Source of the DNA: Thiogranum sp.
GTDB taxonomy: Bacteria; Pseudomonadota; Gammaproteobacteria; DSM-19610
NCBI GenBank assembly: GCA_024636585.1
Contig: JAGXGS010000031.1
Coordinates: 1 to 64,000 of the forward strand
Direction: 5' to 3'
Length of the DNA: 64,000 nt
Shown here piece by piece: positions 1 to 9,829 of the stretch. The position numbers were made by a program, and so were the translations under genes. The notes beneath the pieces were generated by a model that was given only the letters and a program-made list of their open reading frames with translations, ran no database searches and was not told the DNA's origin. Position 1 is the first letter of the stretch; the number at the start of each line of letters is the position of its first letter.

Positions 1-878
1 GCGTCATAGGCATCGGCAACGCTCACGATGCGAGCGATCAGAGGGATGTCTTCCCCACCCAGGCGGTGTGGATAGCCGGTACCGTTAAAACGTTCGTGGT
101 GATGCAAGGCGATTACAGCGCCCATCTGCAGGTATTCGGACGGGCTGTTCTTGAGTATGTCGTAGCCGATCAGGGTATGCGTCTTCATGATTTCGAATTC
201 GCCATAGGTCAGACGCCCTGGCTTGCGAAGAATTTCGTCGGCAATGCCGATTTTTCCGATGTCATGCATCGGCGCCGCCAGTTCGATGGCTTCACACTCG
301 GCCGGCTGCAAGCCCAGCTGCTCAGCGATGAGGCGTGAATATTTGGCCATGCGAATGACGTGATTGCCGGTTTCCTCATCTCGATATTCGCCGGCTTTGG
401 CCAGCCGCAAGAGCGTTTCATGTTCCCGCAACCGTATTTCGCTGGTGGCTTCGGAAACCTGCTGTTCAAGCCAGCGGGCGCGCTCATGGATTTCTTTCTG
501 CTGATTGCGCTGGCTGAGCAGACAGCTGCAACGTGAGCGGAATTCCAGGTCATCTACGGGCGTGGCAAGCAGGTCAGTGGCCCCGGCATCCAGCGCCTTG
601 CGACGCCGTTCCTGGTCCGCCCAGGGTGCCATGGTGAGCAGTGGCAGATCGGCGCCACCGGGCAATCGACGGATCTGATGAATCAGGTCGCGGGTTTCCA
701 TTTCAGGGAACAGGCTGTCACAGATCACCAGGTCGGCAGTCTGCCAGGATAACCAGAACAGGGCAGGTTCAGGCTGAAGAAAAGCTTCGACGTGAATCAG
801 ACGGTCGATTTTGTGGATAAGCTCAACCAGATATTGTCTCCGGGATGAGTCCCGGTCCAGTATTAGAACTGTCGGCAT
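1..878 (-). CDS. HD-GYP domain response regulator (cyclic-di-GMP phosphodiesterase type), 3' end cut by window
   Basis: Reading leftward from an ATG at 878, the visible 292 codons begin with a receiver-like domain (MPTVLILDRD; candidate phospho-acceptor Asp54 in VICDSLFPE). A helical linker follows, then an HD-GYP domain: MHDIGKIG at about 204-211 and HHHERFNGTGYP at about 259-270, which hold the HD pair and the GYP triad with its metal-ligand histidines. HD-GYP proteins hydrolyse c-di-GMP. The receiver implies control by a sensor kinase not seen here. The C-terminus runs off the left edge. The receiver is degenerate around the usual acidic pair, so phosphorylation is not certain. Confidence 0.88.
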   Translation of the reverse strand, partial: MPTVLILDRDSSRRQYLVELIHKIDRLIHVEAFLQPEPALFWLSWQTADLVICDSLFPEMETRDLIHQIRRLPGGADLPLLTMAPWADQERRRKALDAGATDLLATPVDDLEFRSRCSCLLSQRNQQKEIHERARWLEQQVSEATSEIRLREHETLLRLAKAGEYRDEETGNHVIRMAKYSRLIAEQLGLQPAECEAIELAAPMHDIGKIGIADEILRKPGRLTYGEFEIMKTHTLIGYDILKNSPSEYLQMGAVIALHHHERFNGTGYPHRLGGEDIPLIARIVSVADAYD

Positions 879-1121
879 ACGGTGCCCCTTTCCCCCAACT
901 CGTCACAGCACAAAAATGTCACTGCGGCGCTTCCATGCCAACCGCAAACCGATGGCTACATATAGCTATAACATACTGAAAATAAGGTGTTTTATAAATT
1001 CGTTAGCACGCTGATGTTAACTAACGGCTTGCTCGATACAAACTTAAGTTGCTGAATTAAACCTGTCTCTGCACACTGTTATGAAGCGTTGTGTTTTTTG
1101 AGAATGATTGAGGAGTTAGCT

Positions 1122-1352
1122 ATGCCGTATGAAGACAAGCCGCCAGCCCAGCGCAAGCAGTCGCTGTTCAGCGTGTTTCGCAGCGTGGGAGCGTCGATGT
1201 TCGGGGTTCAGAGCAGCAGCAAACACCGGGAGGATTTCGGTCACGGCAAAGCGTCGACTTATATCGCAGTGGGTTTGATTACGACAATAGTCTTTGTGTT
1301 CATGCTGTGGGGGCTGGTGCAGCTGGTGGTGCGCGTCACGCAGCCCGGCTGA
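1122..1352 (+). CDS. DUF2970 family small membrane protein
   Basis: 76-residue protein starting MPYEDKPP. I chose the ATG at 1122 rather than an upstream in-frame start because a GAGGAG ribosome-binding site lies just before it. The N-terminal half is polar, with an SLFSVFRSVGASMFGVQSS segment. One transmembrane helix follows (about residues 46-70, STYIAVGLITTIVFVFMLWG). This layout matches the small DUF2970 proteins common in gamma- and betaproteobacteria, whose function is unknown. It converges on valS, whose stop is 24 bp away. Confidence 0.8.
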   Translation: MPYEDKPPAQRKQSLFSVFRSVGASMFGVQSSSKHREDFGHGKASTYIAVGLITTIVFVFMLWGLVQLVVRVTQPG

Positions 1353-1375
1353 AGCTCAGCTGCGTGCCGCCGTGG

Positions 1376-4198
1376 TCATAGTGCGGCGATTTTGCTCAGC
1401 TGTTCTTCCAGTTGTCGGATGGCCGCCTGCAGATCCTCGGCGCGGAGCTTTTCCTTGTCCACCACAGCGGCTGGCGCTTTGTCGACAAAGCTGGCGTTCG
1501 ACAGCTTGCCATTAACGCGCTGCACTTCTGCGCGTTTTTTCTCGAGTTCCTTGCCGAGTCGGACCTGTTCGGCTTCCTTGTCGATGAGTCCCGCCATCGG
1601 GATCAGGAGTTTCATTTCTCCGATCAGCGCGGTAGCCGATTCTGGCGCTTCCTGTCCGCCCAGCCATTCAATCGATGCAACCCGGCCCAGCGCCATTACA
1701 TAATGCCGGTTGGTGTTCAGGCGTTGTTCATCCACCTGACTACCGTTCTGCAACAGCACCGGTAACGGTTTGCGGGGATCGATATTCATGCCGCTGCGGA
1801 TCTTGCGCACGCCGAGAACGAACTGTTTGACCCAGTCCATTTCCTCGCTGGCCTGCTGATCGATGCGCGACGTATCGGCTTCCGGATAAGCCTGATGCAT
1901 GATAGTCGCGCCATCGACTCCAGCTAGCGGTGCCACGCGCTGCCAGATTTCCTCGGTGATAAAGGGAATGATCGGGTGCGCCAGGCGCAATACCGTTTCC
2001 AGAACCTGCACCAGTGTCTGACGCGTGCCGCGCAAAGCCTCGGGACTGGCCTGTTCATCTGTGAGCACAGACTTCGACAGTTCGAGATACCAGTCGCAAT
2101 ATTCATCCCAGATGAAGGCATAAATGGCCTGAGCGGCCTGATCCAGGCGATAGTGCTGGACGCTCGTGATTACCTGCTGGACGGTGATCTGTAACAGCGA
2201 GTTGATCCAGCGATCGGCGCTGCTCAACTGCACTTCGCCGCCGCGTTGTCCGCAATCCTGTTCTTCCGTATTCATCAATACGTAGCGGGCCGCATTCCAG
2301 AGCTTGTTGCAGAAGTTGCGGTAGCCTTCGATACGGTTCAGGTCAAAGTTGATATCGCGACCGGTGGATGCCATCGCCGCGAAGGTGAACCGTAGTGCAT
2401 CGGTGCCGAATGAAGGAATTCCGTCGGGAAAATCCTTGCGAGTCTGTTTGGCGATTTTCTCTGCCAGATGCGGCTGCATCATGCCGGCGGTCCGTTTTTC
2501 CACCAGTTTGTCCAGCGTAATACCGTCGATCAAATCGATAGGGTCCAGCACGTTACCCTTGGACTTGGACATTTTCTGGCCGTGGGAATCGCGTACCAGC
2601 CCGTGAATATAAACTTCGTGAAACGGGACGTCCTCCATGAACTTGAGGCCCATCATGATCATGCGGGCAACCCAGAAGAAAATGATGTCGAAACCGGTTA
2701 CCAGCACACTGGTCGGATAGAAGGTCTTCAGGCGGTCGGTATTTTCCGGCCAGCCCAGGGTGCTGAATGGCCATAGCGCCGAGCTGAACCAGGTATCGAG
2801 CACATCCTCGTCCTGGCGCAGTAGCAGGCCTGCGTCGAGCTTGTGCTGTTCGCGTACCTCCTTCTCGCAACGCCCCACGTACACATTACCCTGTTCATCG
2901 TACCAGGCAGGAATGCGATGTCCCCACCAGATCTGACGCGAAATGCACCAGTCCTGGATATTGTGCATCCATTCGTAATAGGTGTTTTTCCAGTTATCCG
3001 GCACAAAGCGAATATTGCCGTTCTCCACGGCTTTGATGGCGGGGCCCGCCAGCGGCGCAACCTTTACGTACCATTGGTCGGTCAGCAAGGGCTCGACGAC
3101 AGAACCGGAGCGATCGCCGCGCGGCACCATCAGTTTGTGGTCCTGAATTTTTTCCAGCAGATCCTGTGTCTGCAGGTCAGCGATGATCTGTTTGCGTGCT
3201 GCGAAGCGGTCCAGGCCCTGATAGGCGTAAGGTATCAGGGTGCCTTCCTCCGGCTCGTTGGCACGGATCGCGGCATCTATCGTCAGCACATTGATCAGGC
3301 CGCCGTGTGCTTGCTCCGCAATGGCTTTTTCATCGCGATGGCGCAGCCACACCTGGTAATCATTGAAGTCATGCGCCGGCGTGATCTTTACGCAGCCGGT
3401 ACCGAACTCCGGATCGACATAGTCATCGGCAATGACTGGAATGCGGCGCCCGGTGAGCGGCAGTTCCACAAGTTCGCCAAGCAGATGTTTGTAACGGTCG
3501 TCACCGGGGTGCACTGCGACCGCGCAATCACCAAGCATGGTTTCCGGACGCGTCGTCGCAACGACCAGACTACCGGTTCCATTGCTGAGCGGATAACGCA
3601 TGTGCCAGAGATGACCGTTCTCTTCCTCGGACAAGACTTCAAGATCGGAGATTGCTGTATGTAACACCGGGTCCCAGTTCACCAGGCGCTTGCCGCGGTA
3701 GATCAGTCCCTCTTCATGCAGGCGCACGAAGACTTCCTTCACCGCATCGGAAAGGCCCTCATCCATAGTGAATCGTTCGCTGGGCCAGTCCAGCGATGCG
3801 CCCATGCGACGCAGCTGGCGGGTAATAGTGCCGCCCGAGGTTTTTTTCCACTCCCAGACACGTTCGATAAAGGCTTCACGCCCAAGATCATGGCGGGTTT
3901 TCTGTTCCGCCTGCAGCTGACGCTCCACCACCATCTGAGTCGCAATGCCGGCATGGTCGGAACCCGCCTGCCACAGTGTGTTGTGTCCCCGCATGCGGTG
4001 GAAGCGAATCAGGGTATCCACCAGCGCGTCCTGGAACGCGTGTCCCATATGCAGACTGCCGGTCACGTTAGGTGGCGGAATCATGATGCAATAGGGCTGA
4101 CCATCACCGGACGGACTGAAATAGCCCTGGTCTTCCCAGACCTGGTACCAGCGTTGTTCTATCGTATGCGGAGCGTATGTTTTTTCCATAGGGATCAA
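1376..4198 (-). CDS. valS: Valyl-tRNA synthetase
   Basis: 940-residue class I aminoacyl-tRNA synthetase that charges tRNA-Val. The HIGH-type motif is [14 protein letters not shown] near the N-terminus and the KMSKS motif is [14 protein letters not shown]. The [10 protein letters not shown] segment and a C-terminal coiled-coil arm ([19 protein letters not shown]) are as in bacterial ValRS. The length is close to the E. coli enzyme (about 951). ATGs at 4198 and 4189 are both usable. It lies downstream of holC and an unknown gene on the same strand, with its own likely promoter in between. Confidence 0.98.
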   Translation of the reverse strand: MIPMEKTYAPHTIEQRWYQVWEDQGYFSPSGDGQPYCIMIPPPNVTGSLHMGHAFQDALVDTLIRFHRMRGHNTLWQAGSDHAGIATQMVVERQLQAEQKTRHDLGREAFIERVWEWKKTSGGTITRQLRRMGASLDWPSERFTMDEGLSDAVKEVFVRLHEEGLIYRGKRLVNWDPVLHTAISDLEVLSEEENGHLWHMRYPLSNGTGSLVVATTRPETMLGDCAVAVHPGDDRYKHLLGELVELPLTGRRIPVIADDYVDPEFGTGCVKITPAHDFNDYQVWLRHRDEKAIAEQAHGGLINVLTIDAAIRANEPEEGTLIPYAYQGLDRFAARKQIIADLQTQDLLEKIQDHKLMVPRGDRSGSVVEPLLTDQWYVKVAPLAGPAIKAVENGNIRFVPDNWKNTYYEWMHNIQDWCISRQIWWGHRIPAWYDEQGNVYVGRCEKEVREQHKLDAGLLLRQDEDVLDTWFSSALWPFSTLGWPENTDRLKTFYPTSVLVTGFDIIFFWVARMIMMGLKFMEDVPFHEVYIHGLVRDSHGQKMSKSKGNVLDPIDLIDGITLDKLVEKRTAGMMQPHLAEKIAKQTRKDFPDGIPSFGTDALRFTFAAMASTGRDINFDLNRIEGYRNFCNKLWNAARYVLMNTEEQDCGQRGGEVQLSSADRWINSLLQITVQQVITSVQHYRLDQAAQAIYAFIWDEYCDWYLELSKSVLTDEQASPEALRGTRQTLVQVLETVLRLAHPIIPFITEEIWQRVAPLAGVDGATIMHQAYPEADTSRIDQQASEEMDWVKQFVLGVRKIRSGMNIDPRKPLPVLLQNGSQVDEQRLNTNRHYVMALGRVASIEWLGGQEAPESATALIGEMKLLIPMAGLIDKEAEQVRLGKELEKKRAEVQRVNGKLSNASFVDKAPAAVVDKEKLRAEDLQAAIRQLEEQLSKIAAL

Positions 4199-4232
4199 TA
4201 TTGTCGGGAGTGCGCGAAAACGGCGAGCGGCG

Positions 4233-4238
4233 ATTATA
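4233..4238 (-). promoter_or_regulatory. Candidate sigma-70 -10 box for valS
   Basis: On the minus strand the 73-bp gap between the unknown gene and valS holds a perfect TATAAT, about 35 bp upstream of the valS start. No clear -35 hexamer was identified, so this is a motif match only. Confidence 0.4.
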
Positions 4239-4271
4239 CCCTAGTCAGAGAGTCCGGCAGATGTGCTCCGC

Positions 4272-4637
4272 TCAGTCTTTTTCCTGTCTGGCGATGTTCG
4301 CCAGCAACTCGGGGACGGCCAGCTCCAGGTGAGCCCGGATGTCTTTGGCAATTTTCGGCGCCGCGCGCTCGCTGGACTGATGTACCAGCCGACTGATTTC
4401 TTCTTTCAAAATCGCTTCGACATTGAGCGTAATACTCTTTTGCAGGTCTTCCGCCAGCTCGTTCAGCAACTGCTGCACGGATGGCATGTGCAGCAATGCC
4501 TCGATCCGCTGCTGATCGGCCGGTAACACAGCCGAATCTTCCGGTGTCGGCGCGAGACTGGTTAGACGAGTCGGGTCGACCGGCGTGTCCAGCAGCGGTA
4601 CGCCATCGTTATCGAGCTTGATCTGGTCTGTATCCAT
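4272..4637 (-). CDS. Conserved hypothetical between holC and valS
   Basis: 121-residue soluble, acidic protein starting MDTDQIKLDNDG. After a proline-rich N-terminus it is almost wholly helical (LLNELAEDLQKSITLNVEAILKEE and the stretch after it), with no membrane segment or catalytic motif that I recognise. Its ATG overlaps the holC stop region by one base, so the two are probably translated together. Position between holC and valS suggests a housekeeping role, but I cannot name one. Confidence 0.7.
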   Translation of the reverse strand: MDTDQIKLDNDGVPLLDTPVDPTRLTSLAPTPEDSAVLPADQQRIEALLHMPSVQQLLNELAEDLQKSITLNVEAILKEEISRLVHQSSERAAPKIAKDIRAHLELAVPELLANIARQEKD

Positions 4638-5068
4638 TACTTGCTGATCTCATGGGTGCGTAACAGGTAGCCCCGTTCCTTGTAAAAGCCGTAGCGGCTG
4701 CGGCCGCTCTCGCGGATCGCGCCGTCGCCATTGACGAGTTCGGCAACACGTTCGAAATGGCTGAAAAACAGCGGAACGTCATCTGCCAGATTGATCAACA
4801 CCTGGTAACCGGCCTGCGGTTCAGCATCATGTGCGAGCACCACGGGTGGCGGTGCATCGCCGGCATCCTGATAGATCGAGTGCGGCACGAAACTGCTTTG
4901 TTGAAAGGTCCACAGCAGGTCGTCGAGGTGACGGGTCTGCTCTGCCGAGCGGGTATGAATGAAGATCCGATGGCCGAGCCGGTAAGCCTTTTCGGCGAGG
5001 CGGCAGGCGAACTGTTCGCGCTGCTGCTCCGCCTCTCCGGGCAACACATAAAAATCGACCTGCGTCAT
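4637..5068 (-). CDS. holC: DNA polymerase III chi subunit
   Basis: 143-residue protein. It begins with TQVDFYVL and has the chi-subunit segments FACRLAEKAYRLGHRIFIHT, LLWTFQQSSFVPHS and VLINLADDVPLFFSHFERV. Chi links the clamp loader (through psi) to single-strand binding protein at the fork. Length fits E. coli HolC (147). The pepA-holC order with a 4-bp overlap and valS downstream is the common gammaproteobacterial arrangement. Confidence 0.93.
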   Translation of the reverse strand: MTQVDFYVLPGEAEQQREQFACRLAEKAYRLGHRIFIHTRSAEQTRHLDDLLWTFQQSSFVPHSIYQDAGDAPPPVVLAHDAEPQAGYQVLINLADDVPLFFSHFERVAELVNGDGAIRESGRSRYGFYKERGYLLRTHEISK

Positions 5069-6588
5069 TTGGTGCCGGCGCGTTTCCTGCCCGAGCCGCC
5101 GCAGCGGTTCAGCAGGAACTGCATGAGCATAGGCACCGGACGCCCGGTGGCACCTTTGGCGTCGCCCGATTTCCAGGCCACGCCGGCGATATCGAGATGT
5201 GCCCAGCGGTAATGTTTGGTGAAGCGGCTGAGAAAGCAGGCGGCGGTGATGGTTCCGCCACCATTGGATCCGATGTTAGCCATGTCGGCGAAATTGCTCG
5301 ATAGCTGTTCGTCGAACTCTTTCCACAGCGGTAGCTGCCAGGCCCGATCCCAGGAAACCTGTCCGGCCTCCAGCAGTTCGTCGGCCAGTTTCTGATTATT
5401 GCTCAGCAGCCCGGTGGCGTGCTTGCCCAGAGCCACGATACAGGCGCCGGTCAGGGTGGCGATATCGATCACCACATCCGGGTCGAAGCGATCGGCATAC
5501 GTGAGCGCGTCGCACAGGATCAGGCGTCCTTCCGCGTCGGTATTGAGAACTTCAATGGTTTGCCCGCTCATGCTGGTGACCACATCCCCGGGTTTGCTTG
5601 CATCACCATCCGGAAGGTTCTCGGTCGCCGGTACGATACCGACCAGATTCACGGGCAGTCCCAGCTCGGCGACTGCCGCCATGGTGCCGATGACGCTGGC
5701 CGCGCCGCACATGTCGAATTTCATCTCGTCCATGGCGGCCCCCGGCTTGATCGAGATGCCGCCTGAATCGAAGGTTACTCCCTTGCCTACCAGCACTACC
5801 GGCTTGCCCGGCTTCTTGCCACCGTGATATTCCAGCACGATCAGCTTGGGAGGCTGGCGACTGCCGCGCGCGACCGAGAGCAGGGCGCCCATGCCGAGCT
5901 TGTCCATGTCTTTCTTTTCCAGCACCCGCACCTTGAGCGACTTGTACTGGCGCTGCAGCGCGCGCGCCTGATCGGCCAGATCGGCCGGGGTGCAAAGATT
6001 GCCGGGGCGGTTGCCCAGCACCCGCGCCAGATCCATGCCGTTGGCGATCGCAATGCCATTGCGCAGGCCCTTGTTTGCAGCGCCTGACTGAGTCGCGTCG
6101 GCCACGCCCAGCGTGAGTTTTTTCAGCGGGCGTTTAGGAGGTTTGACGTCGCTTTTCAGTTCATCGAAGCGGTATACGACATCGCGACTGGCCTGAGCGG
6201 TATGGGCAGCTTTCCAGGCAAGGTCGCGGTCTTCCACATCCAGTTCGGTCAGCCAGGATACGGCATCGGTAGCGCCACTTTCCTGAAGCGCCCGGGCGGC
6301 GGCGCTGGTGATCTTGCTGAACGCATCCGGCGACAGGTGCTTGTCCTTGCCGCAACCAACGACCAGGATACGTGCTGCTTTGACATGGCCCTGAGGATGA
6401 TGAATCAGAGTGGTCTTGCCGCAGTCGGTGCTGATGTCGCCGCTCTTCAGCAGACTACGCAGTTGTCCATTGCTGGCTTCGTCCAGTCGTTCGGCAGCTG
6501 GCGACAGGTGACGGGGCGCTGTGATTCCGACCACCGTGCAGGCGCCGGTCAATGTTTCGGCGCTACCCGTTTTTACGTTGAATTCCAT
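5065..6588 (-). CDS. pepA: Leucyl aminopeptidase (cytosol aminopeptidase, M17)
   Basis: 507 residues from the ATG at 6588, preceded by AAGGAG at good spacing; an earlier in-frame start at 6618 lacks this. The C-terminal M17 catalytic domain shows VGKGVTFDSGGISIKP (metal-binding Lys/Asp region), KFDMCGAA and the family signature NTDAEGRLIL with the catalytic arginine. The enzyme removes N-terminal residues from peptides using two metal ions; PepA homologues also bind DNA in Xer recombination. It is divergent from lptF and the first gene of the pepA-holC cluster. Confidence 0.96.
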   Translation of the reverse strand: MEFNVKTGSAETLTGACTVVGITAPRHLSPAAERLDEASNGQLRSLLKSGDISTDCGKTTLIHHPQGHVKAARILVVGCGKDKHLSPDAFSKITSAAARALQESGATDAVSWLTELDVEDRDLAWKAAHTAQASRDVVYRFDELKSDVKPPKRPLKKLTLGVADATQSGAANKGLRNGIAIANGMDLARVLGNRPGNLCTPADLADQARALQRQYKSLKVRVLEKKDMDKLGMGALLSVARGSRQPPKLIVLEYHGGKKPGKPVVLVGKGVTFDSGGISIKPGAAMDEMKFDMCGAASVIGTMAAVAELGLPVNLVGIVPATENLPDGDASKPGDVVTSMSGQTIEVLNTDAEGRLILCDALTYADRFDPDVVIDIATLTGACIVALGKHATGLLSNNQKLADELLEAGQVSWDRAWQLPLWKEFDEQLSSNFADMANIGSNGGGTITAACFLSRFTKHYRWAHLDIAGVAWKSGDAKGATGRPVPMLMQFLLNRCGGSGRKRAGTK

Positions 6589-6661
6589 GAATACTCCTTG
6601 ATTGGAATTTGCTTCCACTATGCTGGATGATTGCGTTCGGGTGAATTTAACAGGCTGAGAA

Positions 6662-6676
6662 CAGATTTGAAATCTG
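6662..6676. promoter_or_regulatory. 15-bp perfect palindrome between pepA and lptF
   Basis: CAGATTTGAAATCTG reads the same on both strands apart from the central base. It lies 32 bp before the lptF start and 73 bp from the pepA start. It could be an operator for either divergent gene; no regulator is assigned. Confidence 0.35.
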
Positions 6677-6707
6677 CGCTATCGATTTTGCGGTTTTTGT
6701 CGGTCTG

Positions 6708-7784
6708 ATGGCATCGGTTCTGCGCCGTTATCTCAGTCGCGAGCTGCTCCAGTACTGGGTGGTGTTCACGCTGGTGTTATGGCTGGTGTTGATCGCGGCG
6801 CGCCTGTCCCTGTACCTGGGGCAGGCTGCCGGCGGCGAATTGCCCGCCGATGCGGTGTTGCTCCTGCTGGGGCTGAAGTCGGTTGGTTTTCTGGTGTTCC
6901 TGATGCCGTTCAGTCTGTTCCTGGCCCTGCTGTACCTGCTGGGTCGGCTCAACCAGGATTACGAGTCGCTGGCTATGGCAGTCGCGGGCGCCGGTCCGCA
7001 GCAGCTGTACCGGATGCTGGCGCTGCCGGTGCTGACAGTAACGCTGCTGGTGGCGGTGCTGAGCGGATACCTGGTGCCGCATACCGCGCAACTGGGCTAT
7101 GACGTGCGCGCGAAGGCAGAACAGCAGCTGGATGCAGGCGCCCTGACGCCGGGTCGTTTTCACCGCCTGAGAAACGGACGCTGGCTGGTGTTCGCGCGCG
7201 GCGCCGGAACCGAGCCGGGCAGCCTCGCCGATGTGTTCGTGTATGTCGAACATCCGCAACGTCCACAGGTGCTGGTTGCCGAGGCGGCCAGGGTGCGAAC
7301 CGTGGCGGGCGAGGAACGCTATCTGGTGTTGCAGAACGGTTATCGTTATGACGGACAGCCGGGACAGGCGGATTATCGCGTTTTGCGTTATCGGGAATAC
7401 GCGCTGCGTTTGCAGGCTCCGCCAGCACCGCAGACGCGTCGCGATGCCCTGTCGACCGCCAGCCTCTGGCGGGATGCTTCGCCCGCGGCGCATGCCGAAC
7501 TGCACGGCCGCCTGGCGCGCCCGCTGTCAGTTCTGGTGCTTGGTTTGATAGCGCTGCCGCTGGGGCGTTTTCGCGCCGGCGTGGGGCGGCATTATCCGAT
7601 GTGGCTGGGGGTGCTGGTGTTCGCGTTGTATTTCAACCTGCTGGGTACCGGCCAACTGTGGATCGAGCAGGAGAAAGTGCCGGCCTGGATCGGGTTATGG
7701 TGGGTGCATGCGTTGATGATTGCGCTATGCATTGGCGCTGCTGGGCAGGCGCGCTGGCTGACCGTGCGTCGGGCGGGCGCATGA
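6708..7784 (+). CDS. lptF: LPS export ABC transporter permease LptF
   Basis: 358-residue inner-membrane protein of the YjgP/YjgQ family. It begins VLRRYLSRELLQYWVVFTLVLWLVL and has three N-terminal transmembrane helices, a periplasmic beta-jellyroll region (about residues 125-250) and three C-terminal helices. With LptG and the LptB ATPase it extracts lipopolysaccharide from the inner membrane. It overlaps lptG by 4 bp (ATGA), so the permease halves are translationally coupled. No strong ribosome-binding site precedes the ATG. Confidence 0.95.
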   Translation: MASVLRRYLSRELLQYWVVFTLVLWLVLIAARLSLYLGQAAGGELPADAVLLLLGLKSVGFLVFLMPFSLFLALLYLLGRLNQDYESLAMAVAGAGPQQLYRMLALPVLTVTLLVAVLSGYLVPHTAQLGYDVRAKAEQQLDAGALTPGRFHRLRNGRWLVFARGAGTEPGSLADVFVYVEHPQRPQVLVAEAARVRTVAGEERYLVLQNGYRYDGQPGQADYRVLRYREYALRLQAPPAPQTRRDALSTASLWRDASPAAHAELHGRLARPLSVLVLGLIALPLGRFRAGVGRHYPMWLGVLVFALYFNLLGTGQLWIEQEKVPAWIGLWWVHALMIALCIGAAGQARWLTVRRAGA

Positions 7785-8845
7785 TTCGCCTCGACTGGTA
7801 TGTGGGTAAAACGCTGTTCGCGGCCACTTTGCTGGCCTGGTCGGTGATGATCGTTCTCGATTCGCTGTTTAGGTTCCTCGGCGAACTGGGCGATGTCGGT
7901 CGCGGCGACTATGCACTCGGTGATGCGGCTGTGTACACGCTGTTATCCGTGCCCACCGGTGCCTGGCAGATTTTTCCCATGGCGGTGTTGATCGGTAGCC
8001 TGATTGGCCTCGGCAGTCTGGCGTCACAGCGGGAGCTGACGGCATTTCGGCTGGCGGGTTGTTCGCCGATGCGCCTGCTGTGGGCAGCTCTGCAGGTTGG
8101 TCTGCTGATGCTGATTGCCGCGGCACTGGTTGGTGAATTGCTCGCGCCCCCCTCCGCGCAGCTGGCCGCCGGACTGCGCGCTTCGGCGTTGCACGGCAAC
8201 CTGGGCATGCAAAGTGGTGCGGGGTTCTGGGTGCGCGAAGGTGACCGAATGATTCGGGTCGGCAACAGTGCAGCGGACGGCGATCTGACGGATATCAGGA
8301 TATTCGAACTCGGCACGACGCCCGGGTTACGCAGCGCGACTGCCATCGCGGCGGCTCGTTACCGGGGCGGCGAATGGCTACTGCAGGACGTGCGCGAAAC
8401 GGTGTTCGCGCAGCAGCGGATCGAGATCAGCCGCAGTGCTGAGCAGCGCACCGAGCGCCTGGTACCCTCGGCGCTGGCGCAGTTGCTGAGCCGTGACGTG
8501 CAGACCCTGAATCTGATCGACTTGAGGCGCTATGCACAGTACCTGCATCGCAATGGGTCCGATGTCGGTCCGGCATGGTTAAACTACTGGCAGCGGGTAA
8601 GCGCGCCGCTGGCGGTCATCGCCATGCTGGTGCTTTCGGTGAGTCTGGTGCTCGGTCCGCTGGGGCGCCAAAGTGTCGGCAAACGGGTGCTGAGCGGCGT
8701 ACTGATCGGGCTGGCCTTCAAACTGTTCAATGACATCAGCGCGTACGCGGGGCTGGTGCTGGGTATCCCTCCCTGGATCAATGCCCTCTCGGCGTCATTG
8801 CTGGTGTCGATGATCGGTTTGCTGTTGCTGCGTCGTTTCAGCTGA
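7781..8845 (+). CDS. lptG: LPS export ABC transporter permease LptG
   Basis: 354 residues from the ATG at 7781, inside the lptF stop (ATGA overlap). It begins MIRLDWYVGKTLFAATLLAW. It contains the coupling-helix-like stretch GSLASQRELTAFRLAGCSP, which contacts LptB in this family, a periplasmic domain and C-terminal helices ending SMIGLLLLRRFS. It partners LptF in LPS export. It converges on the RDD-family gene with no gap. Confidence 0.95.
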   Translation: MIRLDWYVGKTLFAATLLAWSVMIVLDSLFRFLGELGDVGRGDYALGDAAVYTLLSVPTGAWQIFPMAVLIGSLIGLGSLASQRELTAFRLAGCSPMRLLWAALQVGLLMLIAAALVGELLAPPSAQLAAGLRASALHGNLGMQSGAGFWVREGDRMIRVGNSAADGDLTDIRIFELGTTPGLRSATAIAAARYRGGEWLLQDVRETVFAQQRIEISRSAEQRTERLVPSALAQLLSRDVQTLNLIDLRRYAQYLHRNGSDVGPAWLNYWQRVSAPLAVIAMLVLSVSLVLGPLGRQSVGKRVLSGVLIGLAFKLFNDISAYAGLVLGIPPWINALSASLLVSMIGLLLLRRFS

Positions 8846-9298
8846 TCAGCGCTGGTCCGGGTTGCGATCCAGTTGCTCGATACAGGTTTCGGAGTAGCGG
8901 TCATGCCAGGTGAGTTTCTGTTTGTCCACCAGCATCCACAGGTAACCGATGCCGAACAAAGCCGCTGACGGCACGGCCACCAGGAACCGCAACAGCGCCT
9001 GCCACCAGCTGATCGGGCCCGGACGCAGATTTTGCAACTGCAATCGCCAGCTGCGCATGCCGAGCGTCTGACCTCCATGCATCCAGAACCAGCCATAAAA
9101 GAAGAAGCTGATAAACAGCAGATAAGTCGTCAGAAGAGGATTGTTTGCACGGATAGCCGCGCCGCCGGTAAGCGGCAGCAGCAGCGCCGTCGCGATGAAC
9201 CACAGCGCCAGCAGCAACAGTGAATCATACAGGAGGGCGGCGAGCCTGCGCAGCAGGTTGGCGGGTTGTGCCGGGCGGATGGGATCGGACATTTTCAT
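8846..9298 (-). CDS. RDD family membrane protein
   Basis: About 150 residues from the ATG at 9298 (MKMSDP). The RDD motif appears as LLRRLAALLYDSLLLLALWF, where the family Arg-Asp pair is R-x-AALLYD. A helix pair and a C-terminal MRSWRLQLQNLRPGPISW segment follow. RDD proteins have three or four helices; some exchange Na+/H+, but most are uncharacterised. Neither 9298 nor 9292 has a clear ribosome-binding site. Its stop abuts the lptG stop. Confidence 0.82.
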   Translation of the reverse strand: MKMSDPIRPAQPANLLRRLAALLYDSLLLLALWFIATALLLPLTGGAAIRANNPLLTTYLLFISFFFYGWFWMHGGQTLGMRSWRLQLQNLRPGPISWWQALLRFLVAVPSAALFGIGYLWMLVDKQKLTWHDRYSETCIEQLDRNPDQR

Positions 9299-9456
9299 GA
9301 GATCAAATATGACTGGGTGAATGTACCTGTAACCACCGTCGCGGCGCAACGGTGACAAGCCTGCAGAGCTATGATATGAAAACAACCGGGGTTCCGCGGG
9401 AACAGAATAGCAATACCGGAAAAGAAGATTCGCGAAGCGAAACTGGGAGGGAGTGA

Positions 9457-9810
9457 ATGACTTTATACGCCGATCTGGCCCTGATGCCGGGAGTGATCGC
9501 GGCGGGCGAATATGCCTATCGCGGCGATCGTTATAATTTCAAAGGCGAGCTCAGCGACGAAATGGCGCGGATGGCATCCATTATGTGTCGTGCGACGACC
9601 CTGGGTACGCATATGCAGGCGGAGATTCTGTGTGCGAACATGGACGACTGCCCGTTCGATCCGGCGCGTGGCTGGGCGGTGCGCGGTCCGCACTTCAGCG
9701 TCTGCGTAGTTGCCAATGTGTTCTGTTTCGTGCGCAATGAGTCCGGCGTATTCAATAAAATCATGAAGCACATGCAGGCTCGGCTGGCTGATGCCGTGGA
9801 AATGGTTTAA
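9457..9810 (+). CDS. DUF2173 family protein, copy 1
   Basis: 117 residues. LMPGVIAAGEYAYRGDRYNFKG, a helical block with MASIMCRATT, then RGWAVRGPHFSVCVVANVFCFV match the DUF2173 pattern as I know it: 'LxGVxAAG...G', a helix, then 'GWxVxGxxxSVCVxGNxxxFV'. The family has a roadblock/LC7-like alpha-beta fold and is frequent in sulfur-oxidising bacteria; its function is unknown. The start follows GGGAGGGAG. It is the first of three tandem family members on this strand. Confidence 0.75.
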   Translation: MTLYADLALMPGVIAAGEYAYRGDRYNFKGELSDEMARMASIMCRATTLGTHMQAEILCANMDDCPFDPARGWAVRGPHFSVCVVANVFCFVRNESGVFNKIMKHMQARLADAVEMV

Positions 9811-9829
9811 TTCAGTGGGGAAGTAAAAA

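Noticed and set aside
2843-3664. 273-codon plus-strand frame inside valS
   Set aside because: Lies wholly opposite conserved ValRS sequence and has no ribosome-binding site.
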